64,000 nucleotides of DNA from an uncultured Candidatus Melainabacteria bacterium (lineage in GTDB: Bacteria > Cyanobacteriota > Vampirovibrionia > Gastranaerophilales > Gastranaerophilaceae): positions 310,001 to 374,000 of the forward strand of contig CANOTP010000001.1 of the NCBI GenBank assembly GCA_947570135.1. The letters run 5' to 3'. This document shows positions 8,058 to 16,956 of the stretch, in pieces (positions within the stretch are counted from its first letter, which is position 1; each line of letters starts with the position of its first letter). The position numbers and the translations under genes were made by a program. The notes below the pieces were generated by a model. It searched no databases, was not told where the DNA came from, and saw nothing but the letters and a program-made list of their open reading frames with translations.

Positions 8058-8801
8058 ATGCCGCATTTTTTTATTAATTCAAGTCAGGTAAAAGATAATA
8101 TTATAACAATATCAGATAAAGAAAACTATCAACATATAGCGCGCTCGCTGCGCTCGCGCGTCGGAGAGTCTTTGCTTATGATTGACGAGGAGCAGATTCA
8201 GTATGAAACAATTATTACAGAGATTACAAATCGTGAGGTTGTAGCGCGAATCGAAAAATTTTACCCTTCAAACAGGTATTTGGATTTTGAATTATGTTTA
8301 GCGCAAAGTCCTTTAAGATCAGACGCTCAGGGGTTGTTGGTTGAAAAGGCAACCGAGCTTGGTGTAAGCAGAGTTTATCCTGTTATAACCGATAATTGCG
8401 CGTTAAATCGTTCTGTTGTTGAGAAAAAAATCCCTAAGTGGCAAAAGATTATGTATGAATCCTCAAAACAGTGTGAAAGAGCTGTCGTGCCTGAGTGCTG
8501 TGATGTTAGGACTCTAGAAAACCTACTTAACTCTGAAACTTTTGATAAGGTGATTGTTTTTTGTGAAAGGATTGCGGATAAGACTTTAAGACAAAGTTTC
8601 GAAGAAAAACCTATAAAAAAAGGTGACAGGGTTCTTGTAATAATCGGACCTGAGGGCGGATTTTCTCAAGCAGAATTTGATTTCTTTAAAGGAAAGGGCT
8701 TAGAGATGCTGACACTCGGGGATTTGATATTAAGAGCCGAAACGGCTGTTGTGGTGGCGTTAGGAAATATTATTTATGAATACTCAAACTTTGGTAGATA
8801 A
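8058..8801 (+). CDS. rsmE: 16S rRNA m3U1498 methyltransferase RsmE
   Basis: A SPOUT-class methyltransferase that modifies U1498 of 16S rRNA. It has an N-terminal PUA-like domain (HIARSLRSRVGESLLMID) and the SPOUT domain with QSPLRSDAQGLLVEKATELGVSRVYPV, QCERAVVPE and the knot loop VLVIIGPEGGFSQAEFDFF, then LGDLILRAETAVVVAL. At 247 residues it is the normal size. The ATG at 8058 follows a GAGG site; an in-frame ATG at 8025 has none. It overlaps the next gene (cca) by 26 bases, so the two are translationally coupled. Confidence 0.95.
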   Translation: MPHFFINSSQVKDNIITISDKENYQHIARSLRSRVGESLLMIDEEQIQYETIITEITNREVVARIEKFYPSNRYLDFELCLAQSPLRSDAQGLLVEKATELGVSRVYPVITDNCALNRSVVEKKIPKWQKIMYESSKQCERAVVPECCDVRTLENLLNSETFDKVIVFCERIADKTLRQSFEEKPIKKGDRVLVIIGPEGGFSQAEFDFFKGKGLEMLTLGDLILRAETAVVVALGNIIYEYSNFGR

Positions 8802-10176
8802 AATAAAAGAAGATGATTTATTAAATAATCTGGCAAGTTTTTTCCCTAACAAAATTTATCTTGTCGGAGGTTCTGTTCGTGACGCGCTGCTTGGAAAATC
8901 ATCCTTAGATAGAGATTTGATTGTAGCAGATGAGGATGCTCGTGAGTTTTCATTAAAAGTTGCAGAGTTTTTTGACGGTGTGTTTATTCCGCTTGATGAA
9001 GAAAATAAGATTTATAGAGTTGTGCTGGCTGATAAAGAGAACTATTTTGATATTACAAATCCTGTAGACGGGTTTTTGGAAAAAGATTTGTTAAGACGTG
9101 ATTTAACGATTAATGCTGTTGCTGTTGATATCCGCAGCGGCGAGATTATTGATGTTTGCGGCGGGGTATGTGATATCGAAAACCATGTGATTCGCGGAAT
9201 TAAAGAAGATAATTTCACCGATGACCCGTTAAGACTTTTAAGAGTTTTCAGATTTTATTCGATTTTAGGATTTGAGATTGATGAATCCTTGCTTAAAATT
9301 GCCACAAAATATGCTTATTTAATTAATAAACCTGCAAGAGAACGTGTTATTTATGAATTGATGAAACTTTTCAGCGGAGATTTTGTGCATAAGGCACTTT
9401 TAAAAATGGATGAGTGCGGCATTTTAAGTGAAATTTTCCCCTTTGTTGCTGAATTAAAAAGGGTTCCGCCAAATTTGCATCATCATCTTGATTTGTTTAA
9501 CCATAGTATTGAAACCGTCAGGCAGCTCGGATTATTGTATGAATCCTCCTCAAATGAGGTTAAGGAGCATCTTCAAAGGGTTGATTTCGGCGGGTTTTCA
9601 AGGTTGGCGCATTTGCGTCTTGGCTGTTTTATGCATGATATAGGCAAGTTTTCTACCTGGACAATAGAAGATGACGGAAGACATCGTTTTATTGGACATG
9701 ATGAAGTCGGAGCCAACCTTGCTGTACCGTTTTTAAAGAAGTTGACTTTTTCAAATAAACAAATTGAGTATATTAAATATATTATAAAAAAACACATGTA
9801 CCCGACAGCGGTTGTATCTGCGCCTGAATTGAATGAAAAAATTATGATGCGTTATGTTAGAAAATCCGAAGATAACGCGATTGATAATATCTTAATAGCT
9901 CAGGCTGACAGGTTATCTGCTCGCGGTCCTGAGATAACCGAAGAAATTGTTAATGAAAATATTTCGGCATTGAACAGTTTATTAAATTTCTATTTAAATG
10001 TCAGAGAAACTCTAAAACCTCTGCCAAAACTTTTGGACGGAAACGAGGTTATGAAAATTCTTGGTCTTGAGCCTTCAAAACGATTGGGGGAAATCTTAAA
10101 CGCGCTTAAAGAAGCTCAAATTTCAGGCGAGGTTAACACGAAAGACGAAGCGATTAATTTTGTTCGCTCTCTTTAA
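8776..10176 (+). CDS. cca: CCA tRNA nucleotidyltransferase with HD domain
   Basis: A class II polymerase-beta-like nucleotidyltransferase that adds or repairs the 3' CCA of tRNAs. The motifs are YLVGGSVRDALLGKSSLDRDLIV (residues 28-50), FDITNPVDGFLEKDLLRRDLTINAVAVD, DDPLRLLRVFRF and PARERVIYELMKL. A C-terminal HD-type domain contains LRLGCFMHDIGK and FIGHDEVGANLA. It has 466 residues. The start codon lies inside the end of rsmE. Notably the tRNA-Phe gene in this window already encodes its CCA, so Cca would act mainly in repair for that tRNA. Confidence 0.95.
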   Translation: MNTQTLVDKIKEDDLLNNLASFFPNKIYLVGGSVRDALLGKSSLDRDLIVADEDAREFSLKVAEFFDGVFIPLDEENKIYRVVLADKENYFDITNPVDGFLEKDLLRRDLTINAVAVDIRSGEIIDVCGGVCDIENHVIRGIKEDNFTDDPLRLLRVFRFYSILGFEIDESLLKIATKYAYLINKPARERVIYELMKLFSGDFVHKALLKMDECGILSEIFPFVAELKRVPPNLHHHLDLFNHSIETVRQLGLLYESSSNEVKEHLQRVDFGGFSRLAHLRLGCFMHDIGKFSTWTIEDDGRHRFIGHDEVGANLAVPFLKKLTFSNKQIEYIKYIIKKHMYPTAVVSAPELNEKIMMRYVRKSEDNAIDNILIAQADRLSARGPEITEEIVNENISALNSLLNFYLNVRETLKPLPKLLDGNEVMKILGLEPSKRLGEILNALKEAQISGEVNTKDEAINFVRSL

Positions 10177-10218
10177 TTTTCGTGGTAAAATTAAATAAAA
10201 AATATAGGGGTATATGTT

Positions 10219-13200
10219 ATGATTATAAATTGGAAAAAAGTTTCAATAAGGACTGCATACGTGATTGCAGGATTATATATATTGTTTTTAATCTCACCGA
10301 TTGTTGTGTCGCCGATATTAAACTCTTACTCGGAAGATATTGCTACATCTGTGAAAACAGCAACAGGTTTTGATACAAATATAGAAAAACTTTCGTTTGT
10401 TGCAACTCCGAATTTAACCGCAGGAATAAAGGCTAAAAACTTATCAATGTCTGTACCCGCCGCTGAAAATCCTTTTGTGAGTGCGTATAATGCGTCAGGC
10501 AGAATTGCATTATTACCTCTATTATTCAGAAAAATCCAAATTGCTGGAGTTTCTGCGGATAATTTGACAGGTGAATTTGTCATAAAAAAAGACGGAACTT
10601 TTTTAATCCAGGATTTTCTTATTCAGGAAGATAAGCCTTCATCTAAAGTGCAAACACAGGCAGCCTTACCTTTTGGTTTTACTCTTTCTAATCATCTGCC
10701 GAATGTCAGGGTTAAGGCATACAAACTGGCTTTTGTTGATGCTATGACTTCAAAGTCTTATGGTTTGGAAGGGGAAACCCTTCATATTACCGACTTTATT
10801 CTTGATAAAAAGATTAAAATTTCAACTGTAGGTAAAGTCATATTTGAAGACAGTGTGATTTCTAATTATGATATAAAACTGTTTAATAAAATTATGCCAA
10901 ATCTTAAGCTACAGGATTTGGTTTTCCCAAAAGAAATTGCTGTTGAAGAAGAACCTGCCGAAATGCAGTTTAATATCATTGATATTTTTAAAACCGTTTA
11001 TAATAACAAATTCAGCGCAGATTTAACTACTGATGTAAAATTAACGGGAACTTTAAAAAATCATAAAATTAACGGTAAAATGAAGATAGATGCTTTAACT
11101 GTCGGGGTTGACGGGAATAAATTACCTGAAAGTTATCTTGACTTAGTTTTTAAAGGAAATAGAACTTCGATTGATTCAATATTTTTTACATCCTTTGATG
11201 AAAGAGAAAAAACTCAACTGATAGGTGATATTACATCAGGTAAAAAGCCTTCCGTAGACTTGACTTTAAGATCTAATGCCAAATTTAACAATATAATTAC
11301 ACTAATAGACAGGATTGCAAAAACCTTCGGGGTAAACGATTTTGATACCCTGTCTGCAACAGGCGGAATTGATGCTGATTTTAATATAAGTTCTGATTTG
11401 AAAAAGGTAGCATCAACAGGTTATTTAAAAATTCCGACTTCAAGTGTTAAATACGGACTTTATGATGTATTAATTGATAATATTACAGCCGATGTCGGTA
11501 TGATGAATAATAATATTGATATTCATAATGCAGGGTTCAGTATTTTGGGACATCAGTTGAATATTGCGGGATCAATTAAATCTGATTCCGAAACAGATAT
11601 TAAGCTGACTGTCGATAAATTGTCCTTAAAAGGGCTTCTTGCCGTAACAGGTCAAGGTGCGTTGTTAAAAGAAAATAAATTCAACAGTGGAGATTTATCT
11701 GTTCTCGCTGTTTTAAAAGGTAAGTTAAATGCCATAAAACCTGAACTTAGCGCAAGTGTTGATAATGTTGATGTTTTAAATATCTCTTCAGGAGCAAAAC
11801 TTACGCTTAAAAAAGTTATATTTGAACTTCTTTATGACGGAAAAACAGCTGTAGGCGATTTTGATATAAAAGACTTACTTATAGCTCATCCGTCTGTACG
11901 TTTGTCTGTGCCTGATACAAATATTTTGATAGATACCAAAGATATAAATATTAAAAAATGCTATCTGCTCTTAAATAACTCAAGAATTGATATTACAGGC
12001 GCGGTTAAAGATTTTATAACAGACAGAATGAATATAAACGTATTGGCAAAAGGAAACCTGAATGCGTCAGATATTATGGCGTTGTTACCTAACGAGTTGT
12101 CTTCCCTGATATCAGGAAAAGGAAGCTTGCCTGTTAATGTTTTAATTAGCGGAAGCTCTAAAATTCAAAATATAAAATCCGAAATTAATGCAAATCCTCA
12201 AAACTATGTTGCTTTGGCTGATTTAGACGTACTTAAAAACCAAAATACGAAAATTCATTCAAATATAGAAGTTATCGGAGATACTCTGAATATCTCAAAT
12301 ACAGGCATTTCAAATGATAAAACGACAGTAGCAAAATTATCGGGCGAAGTTACAAAATTGTATTCAAGTCCTAAGCTGAACCTTAATATTGCAGTGCCGA
12401 ATCAGGTATCATTCCCGATTTGGGGTGTTCCAAACTCAAATATAACGGCAAACGGAACGGTATCTGTTGTCGGTTCGGCATTGAATCCTCAAATGCGCGG
12501 TTCTATTAACTTAACGGATATTTCTATGAAAGATATGGATTTTGCAATCTCTGATTTAACCGCAGATTTATCAGGCGAAATTCTTAACGGTCATGCTACG
12601 GTAAGACAGTTTAAATCAGGGGGAATTGTTGCAACCGATTTGACGGGTAATTTCTCTTTGAAAGACTATTCTAAGTTTTATTTGACTGATTTTTCCGCAA
12701 AAGCTTTTGATGGCAAGGTTAAAGGTAATATGTCGTATTCAATCCCTGATTCTAAAATCGGTGTTGAATTTAGCGGAAACGGTTTAAATTCAACAAAAGC
12801 CGTTGAAGGGGCTGTAGGGATAAAAAATGCTTTAACAGGTGTGCTTGACTTTGACGCGAATTTAAAAATGCAAGGTATAACCGATAAAGATATTATAAAT
12901 TCAATGTTTGGGAATATAGATTTTAATATCACAGACGGAAAATTTATCAGTATCGGACGATTGGGAAACCTTGTTGCCGCTCAAAATGTTTCATCAAACT
13001 CTATATTAAAATCGGCAGTTTCAGCTCTATCATCAGTTGCAACGGTTCAAGAGACCGATAAGTTTAAATATATCAGGGGTAAAATGGCTCTCGGTTCAGG
13101 AAAAGCAAACCTATCTGAAATCTTAGTTGCAGGACCTTTAATGTCTTATTATGTGACAGGGACTTATAACATCTTGCCTAACAGTGCTAATTTAATAATT

Positions 13201-13776
13201 CTCGGGCGTCTGGAAGCAAAGGTTGTATCTTTGCTCGGGCCTTTGGGTGATTTATCTGCCGAAAAACTGTTATCATTTATTCCGAAATTCGGTACAATGA
13301 CATCTAATATGTTAAAACAATTAACAGCAGATCCCGCAAATGAAAATGTTGCGCTAATTCCAGCTTTAACAGGTGGAAGTGCTACTTATAAAGATTTTAA
13401 AGTTGTATTTAACGGTCCTGTTGAAAGCTCCGCATCAGTCAGAAGTTTTAAATGGCTTTCTACTTGTGATACTACCGAAATGAATCTTAAACAAGAGCTC
13501 GAAAATGCCAAAGATGCTGTTAAAACCAATGTTACAAACAGGATTGAAGAAGCTAAAACAAATGTTCAAAATGTTAAAACAAATGTAAATAATATTATTG
13601 AAACTCAGAAAAATAAAGCACAAGAAGTTAAGAACAATTTTGAGCAGTCAAAAGCTGAGTTCCAAGCGGCAAAAGAGAATGCAAAACAAAACTCAGAGAA
13701 TATGAAAAACTTATTCCAAAATGTTATTAAAAATTCTCAAACAAAAATGCAAACACCTTCAACTCCTCAAGAATAA
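10219..13776 (+). CDS. AsmA-like envelope protein
   Basis: An 1185-residue protein with one N-terminal membrane span (VIAGLYILFLISPIVVSPIL, residues 14-33), followed by about 1050 residues of repeated beta strands of the AsmA/TamB kind. Examples are the N-terminal pattern ATGFDTNIEKLSFVATPNLTAGIKAKNLSM and a C-terminal block DGKFISIGRLGNLVAAQN with LTAGIKAKNL-like strands throughout. The last 100 residues are an Ala/Lys/Asn-rich coiled coil (residues 1085-1180). Proteins of this class bridge inner and outer membranes and are thought to carry lipids. A weak AGGGG site precedes the ATG. It probably follows cca in one transcript (42-base gap). Confidence 0.85.
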   Translation: MIINWKKVSIRTAYVIAGLYILFLISPIVVSPILNSYSEDIATSVKTATGFDTNIEKLSFVATPNLTAGIKAKNLSMSVPAAENPFVSAYNASGRIALLPLLFRKIQIAGVSADNLTGEFVIKKDGTFLIQDFLIQEDKPSSKVQTQAALPFGFTLSNHLPNVRVKAYKLAFVDAMTSKSYGLEGETLHITDFILDKKIKISTVGKVIFEDSVISNYDIKLFNKIMPNLKLQDLVFPKEIAVEEEPAEMQFNIIDIFKTVYNNKFSADLTTDVKLTGTLKNHKINGKMKIDALTVGVDGNKLPESYLDLVFKGNRTSIDSIFFTSFDEREKTQLIGDITSGKKPSVDLTLRSNAKFNNIITLIDRIAKTFGVNDFDTLSATGGIDADFNISSDLKKVASTGYLKIPTSSVKYGLYDVLIDNITADVGMMNNNIDIHNAGFSILGHQLNIAGSIKSDSETDIKLTVDKLSLKGLLAVTGQGALLKENKFNSGDLSVLAVLKGKLNAIKPELSASVDNVDVLNISSGAKLTLKKVIFELLYDGKTAVGDFDIKDLLIAHPSVRLSVPDTNILIDTKDINIKKCYLLLNNSRIDITGAVKDFITDRMNINVLAKGNLNASDIMALLPNELSSLISGKGSLPVNVLISGSSKIQNIKSEINANPQNYVALADLDVLKNQNTKIHSNIEVIGDTLNISNTGISNDKTTVAKLSGEVTKLYSSPKLNLNIAVPNQVSFPIWGVPNSNITANGTVSVVGSALNPQMRGSINLTDISMKDMDFAISDLTADLSGEILNGHATVRQFKSGGIVATDLTGNFSLKDYSKFYLTDFSAKAFDGKVKGNMSYSIPDSKIGVEFSGNGLNSTKAVEGAVGIKNALTGVLDFDANLKMQGITDKDIINSMFGNIDFNITDGKFISIGRLGNLVAAQNVSSNSILKSAVSALSSVATVQETDKFKYIRGKMALGSGKANLSEILVAGPLMSYYVTGTYNILPNSANLIILGRLEAKVVSLLGPLGDLSAEKLLSFIPKFGTMTSNMLKQLTADPANENVALIPALTGGSATYKDFKVVFNGPVESSASVRSFKWLSTCDTTEMNLKQELENAKDAVKTNVTNRIEEAKTNVQNVKTNVNNIIETQKNKAQEVKNNFEQSKAEFQAAKENAKQNSENMKNLFQNVIKNSQTKMQTPSTPQE

Positions 13777-13815
13777 TCTTTATGTAAAGTTATGTAACAA
13801 AAATTTTGCATTCCT

Positions 13816-13846
13816 GCAATTTGGTTATTAAAAAATACTTTATATA
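13816..13846 (+). promoter_or_regulatory. GCAATTT-N13-TACTTTATATA promoter of the 13878 gene
   Basis: GCAATTT (13816-13822) and TACTTTATATA (13836-13846) have the same 20-base offset as the copies at 16141 and 16880. A TATACT at 13853 overlaps the ribosome site region and is less likely to be the -10. Confidence 0.55.
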
Positions 13847-13877
13847 AATAAGATATACTAATATGGAGGATTTGATT

Positions 13878-14060
13878 ATGGACATGTCAATTGATAAAGT
13901 CGGTTCAAAAAGTACAAATTCCGTAACCGATTATTATAAAAATATGATGCAAAGATTTAAACAGTATAATGCAAGACAGCATATTCTTATTGGTGATTAC
14001 TTAAACGGTAATTATCCTCACGCAGGTGTTCAAACCGCTGCTGCTAATTTGGATAAATAA
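13878..14060 (+). CDS. 60-residue protein of unknown function
   Basis: A small gene with a strong ribosome site: GGAGG lies nine bases before the ATG at 13878. The upstream ATG at 13863 overlaps that site and is rejected as the start. The product (MDMSIDKVGS, DYYKNMMQRFKQYNARQHIL, AAANLDK) is polar and partly helical, without signal peptide or membrane span. No family is recognised. It carries the unusual GCAATTT/TACTTTATATA promoter shared with other small genes here, so it may belong to the same regulon. Confidence 0.6.
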   Translation: MDMSIDKVGSKSTNSVTDYYKNMMQRFKQYNARQHILIGDYLNGNYPHAGVQTAAANLDK

Positions 14061-14102
14061 TTTGTCTTGGTGATTACTTTGCATTAAAACTATGTTTGTA
14101 AT

Positions 14103-14136
14103 AAAATGATTCTCGGATACAAAAGAGGATCATTTT
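14103..14136 (+). promoter_or_regulatory. Hairpin that hides the coaX ribosome site
   Basis: AAAATGATTCTC (14103-14114) pairs with GAGGATCATTTT (14125-14136), twelve pairs including one G-U, around a ten-base loop. The Shine-Dalgarno GAGG (14125-14128) is inside the stem and the stem ends at the base before the coaX ATG. Initiation should depend on opening this hairpin. Confidence 0.6.
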
Positions 14137-14904
14137 ATGCTGTTAACCGCAGATATCGGAAATACAAATATAACACTTGCGTTATTTGATAATGATAAGT
14201 ATGTAAATGAGTTTAGGTTGGCTTCAGATAAGGATTTGTCTAAAGAAGAATACGAAATTCTTTTAAAATCTTTGTTTAAAGATTATGTGATAGAAGGTTG
14301 TGTTATTGCTTCTGTTGTTGAAGAATTGAATGTCAAGTTTAAGCGTGCGGTTGATAGTGTATTTAATATTGATTCAGTGTTTGTGGATTCAACTATAGAT
14401 TTAGGTATAAAAATAAAAACGGATAACCCGACAGAAGTCGGTGCTGACAGGATTGCTAATGCTGTTGCGGCATCTAAAATTTATAAAGGTGCGGTTATTG
14501 TAATTGATTTTGGTACCGCAACTTCTTTTGATATAATTAATTCAAAATCCGAATTTTTAGGCGGAGTAATCGCTCCCGGGATTAATACCCAGATGAAATG
14601 TTTAAAAAATTCTACATCGAAGTTACCTAAAATAGAGGTTTCAATTTCAAATAGTGCAATCGGGCATAACACGACAGATGCTATACTCTCAGGTGTAATC
14701 CGTGGGACTGCGTGTATGGTGGACGGGCTTGTTGAACAGTGCGAAAAAGAGCTTGGTGAAAAAGCTACAATTATTGCTACAGGCGGATATTGCGGCTTGA
14801 TAGCAAATTATTTGAAAAGACCGTTTGACTGTGTAAATCCGATATTGACACTTGAAGGGTTAAAATTAATTTATAATATGAATAATAAAAAGGTTAAGGT
14901 ATAG
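14137..14904 (+). CDS. coaX: Type III pantothenate kinase
   Basis: Catalyses the first step of coenzyme A synthesis, phosphorylation of pantothenate. The ASKHA-fold motifs are clear: DIGNTNITLALF at residues 6-17 (phosphate 1), TEVGADRIANAVAA near residues 97-110, IDFGTATSFDII near 125-136 and FLGGVIAPGI near 142, plus IIATGGYCGLI near 208-218. At 255 residues it has the type III length. The start has its GAGG site buried in a hairpin that ends at the ATG, so translation may be regulated. The stop codon lies in the loop of the terminator. Confidence 0.96.
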   Translation: MLLTADIGNTNITLALFDNDKYVNEFRLASDKDLSKEEYEILLKSLFKDYVIEGCVIASVVEELNVKFKRAVDSVFNIDSVFVDSTIDLGIKIKTDNPTEVGADRIANAVAASKIYKGAVIVIDFGTATSFDIINSKSEFLGGVIAPGINTQMKCLKNSTSKLPKIEVSISNSAIGHNTTDAILSGVIRGTACMVDGLVEQCEKELGEKATIIATGGYCGLIANYLKRPFDCVNPILTLEGLKLIYNMNNKKVKV

Positions 14905-14918
14905 ACCTTAACCTTTTT
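14887..14918. terminator. Bidirectional terminator between coaX and ychF
   Basis: A perfect stem of 14 pairs with arms AAAAAGGTTAAGGT and ACCTTAACCTTTTT around the loop ATAG, flanked by T-runs on both strands. The coaX stop codon is partly in the loop. Confidence 0.88.
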
Positions 14919-14922
14919 TATT

Positions 14923-16020
14923 TTAAACATTAAATCTGAAGTGTGCTAAATCACCGTCTTGCATAACATAATCCTTACCTTCAAGACGGGTTACCCCTTT
15001 TTCTTTGCAGGCATTGTAAGAGCCCAGTTCCACAAAGTCTTTGTATGGCGTAATTTCTGCACGGATAAATCCTTTTTCAAAGTCCGTATGGATTACACCT
15101 GCTGCTTGAGGAGCTTTTGTTCCTGCCGTGATTGTCCAAGCATGAACCTCTTTTTCGCCGGCAGTGATAAATGTTCTCAGTTTTAGCAGATTATAAACGG
15201 ATTTAATCATTCTGTTTATTCCGCTGTCTTCAATACCTAATTCTTTTAAATACTCTTCGGCTTCTTCTTTTCCGAGTTCTGCCAGTTCTTCTTCTATTTT
15301 TGCCGTAATTACAACCATTTCGGCACCGTGTGATTTCGCGTATTCTTCAACTTTTCTTGTGTAATCGTTGCCGTCTTTTAAATCAAATTCAGATACGTTA
15401 GCACAATAGATTACAGGTTTTGTTGACAGTAAATTGAGCATTTTTGCAACAGGAATCTCGTCGCCTTCAAAATGTTTATTTATATCAATAAATGTGCATT
15501 CAGATAACAGGTCATTAAGTTTTTTCAATACTTTATCTTCTAAAACTGCATCTTTATCACCTGATTTAACGGTTTTTGCAATTCTTGCCAGGCGTCTTTC
15601 TATTGATGCCATGTCTGCAAGTGCTAATTCTGTGTTAATTGTTTCTATATCGCTAATCGGGTCAACTTTTCCTTCAACGTGAATAGTATTTTCATCATCA
15701 AAACATCTTACAACCTGAATTATAGCGTCAACTTCACGAATATTTTGTAAGAATTGATTACCTAACCCTTCACCTTTGCTTGCACCTTTAACTAAGCCTG
15801 CAATATCTACAAATTCAATTGCCGTCGGGATAATTGTCGGAGCTTTACATAATGTTGAAAGAATTTCCAGTCTTTCATCGGGAACTTCTACAACCCCGAT
15901 ATTCGGTTCTATTGTACAAAACGGATAATTTGCGCTCTGTGCGTTTCTTGCATTTGTAAGTGCGTTAAATAATGTTGATTTGCCTACATTAGGCAGTCCT
16001 ACTATTCCTGTTCTAAGCAT
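14923..16020 (-). CDS. ychF: Redox-regulated ATPase YchF (Obg family)
   Basis: A ribosome-associated P-loop ATPase of the Obg/HAS-GTPase group. The motifs are GLPNVGKSTLFNALT (Walker A), FVDIAGLVKGASKGEGLGNQFL (G3), a helical insertion TELALADMASIERRLAR and a C-terminal TGS domain (TFITAGEKEVHAWTITAGTKAPQAAGVIHTDFEKGF). The length of 365 residues is standard. The ATG at 16020 has AAAGGAAAT upstream. It is transcribed alone toward a bidirectional terminator shared with coaX. Confidence 0.97.
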   Translation of the reverse strand: MLRTGIVGLPNVGKSTLFNALTNARNAQSANYPFCTIEPNIGVVEVPDERLEILSTLCKAPTIIPTAIEFVDIAGLVKGASKGEGLGNQFLQNIREVDAIIQVVRCFDDENTIHVEGKVDPISDIETINTELALADMASIERRLARIAKTVKSGDKDAVLEDKVLKKLNDLLSECTFIDINKHFEGDEIPVAKMLNLLSTKPVIYCANVSEFDLKDGNDYTRKVEEYAKSHGAEMVVITAKIEEELAELGKEEAEEYLKELGIEDSGINRMIKSVYNLLKLRTFITAGEKEVHAWTITAGTKAPQAAGVIHTDFEKGFIRAEITPYKDFVELGSYNACKEKGVTRLEGKDYVMQDGDLAHFRFNV

Positions 16021-16140
16021 TTATATTTCCTTTTTAAGCTGATTCTGTTATTTAATTTTAACCCAAACTCACTTATTTTGCACTCTTTTCTGTGATTGTT
16101 AAGTTTTGTAACGAATATATACTTTTTAAATATAATTTAG

Positions 16141-16178
16141 GCAATTTTTAAATACAAAAATACTTTATATAAATGTAA
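16141..16178 (+). promoter_or_regulatory. GCAATTT-N13-TACTTTATATA promoter of the 16207 gene
   Basis: GCAATTT at 16141 and TACTTTATATA at 16161, followed by AATGTAAGGG. The copy at 16880 matches over the whole stretch including the downstream GTAAGGG. Both also have ATATACTTTTTAA about ten bases upstream of GCAATTT. Confidence 0.6.
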
Positions 16179-16206
16179 GGGATAAAAATTAAAGGGAATA
16201 AATATT

Positions 16207-16377
16207 ATGAGAAACGAATATGAAATGATTACAGTAAGCGAATATATCAATAACTTAGAAACAGTAAAAGTATTATCAGTTGAAGAACAACAAATCGAAG
16301 CTGAAATCGAAAAATATTTATTAAGTGCTCAAAGAGCTAAAACTAACGCAAAAGTTGTTGAAGCATTACTTGCATAA
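16207..16377 (+). CDS. 56-residue protein, paralogue of the 17182 product
   Basis: A tiny gene with an AAAGGGA ribosome site. The product begins MRNEYEMITVSEYINNLE and ends SAQRAKTNAKVVEALLA. It is clearly related to the product of 17182-17358 (YQMVTVNEYVKLL..., QTNAKILEALLA). It is mostly helical and charged. The last eleven residues also match the end of the ribbon-helix-helix protein between them. The function is unknown; a partner or antitoxin-like role with the ribbon-helix-helix protein is an inference. It has its own promoter and a terminator directly after it. Confidence 0.7.
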   Translation: MRNEYEMITVSEYINNLETVKVLSVEEQQIEAEIEKYLLSAQRAKTNAKVVEALLA

Positions 16378-16403
16378 TCAAAAATGACAACTAAAACAAA
16401 TTT

Positions 16404-16436
16404 AAAGGGTTGATTAGTAATAAATCAACCCTTTTC
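16404..16436 (+). terminator. Terminator after the 16207 gene
   Basis: AAAGGGTTGATT and AATCAACCCTTT form a perfect 12-base stem around a seven-base loop, followed by TT and a T-rich tract. Confidence 0.85.
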
Positions 16437-16440
16437 GTAT

Positions 16441-16860
16441 TTTTATTTATTATTTGCTAAAGCTCCGTTACTGAGTGCGCCTTCTTTAACCAAGCTTTTA
16501 ACAGAATGTATTGTTGAATCTGTCAATATAATCAAATAATGGTCAAAAAGCATTTTAGCCATTTGATTCTAAGATTTTAATAATATCTTTTCGTTTGTGC
16601 TGTAAGAATTTTGTAACATTGCACCTTTCATATACTAAGTTCAGAACCGGCTTTTATGTCTGGTGCTGTTGTTAATGCGGTTAATCAGTATCCTTTTTAG
16701 TAGCATTTTTTGGTTTTTTCTGTCATAAATGCCTACCTGTTGTTTGCCGTTTATGATAGGTCCCTGTGTCGGATTCGTATTATATGAATTATAAAAGGAA
16801 ACTGCCTGCGGAATTTTAAGGTTATGCATATATATTTGTAACAATATATTACAAATATAT
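16441..16860 (-). other. Gene-poor stretch with short broken minus-strand frames
   Basis: No intact gene is convincing here. On the minus strand there are three consecutive short open stretches in different frames: one reading IPQAVSFYNSYNTNPTQGP and on to HKSRF (ending at 16641), one reading VTKFLQHKRKDIIKILESNG, and one reading MAKMLFDHYLIILTDSTIHS and ending ALANNK at about 16449. The middle piece resembles the N-terminal helix of HicA-like toxins, but only weakly. This is probably decayed coding sequence between the two copies of the small-gene module. Confidence 0.3.
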
Positions 16861-16879
16861 ACTTTTTAATTAAAAAAAA

Positions 16880-16917
16880 GCAATTTTTTATATCGAAAAT
16901 ACTTTATATATATGTAA
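16880..16917 (+). promoter_or_regulatory. GCAATTT-N13-TACTTTATATA promoter of the RHH operon
   Basis: GCAATTT at 16880 and TACTTTATATA at 16900, with downstream TATGTAAGGGG. The spacing is identical to the copy at 16141. Confidence 0.6.
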
Positions 16918-16956
16918 GGGGATTTATACAGGAAAAATTAAAAGGAGAAAATTATC

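Noticed and set aside
8139-8162. Very GC-rich repetitive stretch in rsmE that looks like a hairpin
   Set aside because: It is a direct repeat of CGCTCGC, not an inverted one, and it encodes the conserved RSLRSRVG element of RsmE, so it is ordinary coding sequence.
10182-10373. Short plus-strand frame at the start of the AsmA-like gene
   Set aside because: It overlaps the true N-terminus in another frame and has no domain or ribosome site.
16560-16640. HicA-like toxin fragment (KRKDIIKILESNG)
   Set aside because: The piece is too short, the frame is broken on both sides and no HicB-like gene is adjacent; kept only as a remark on the gap.
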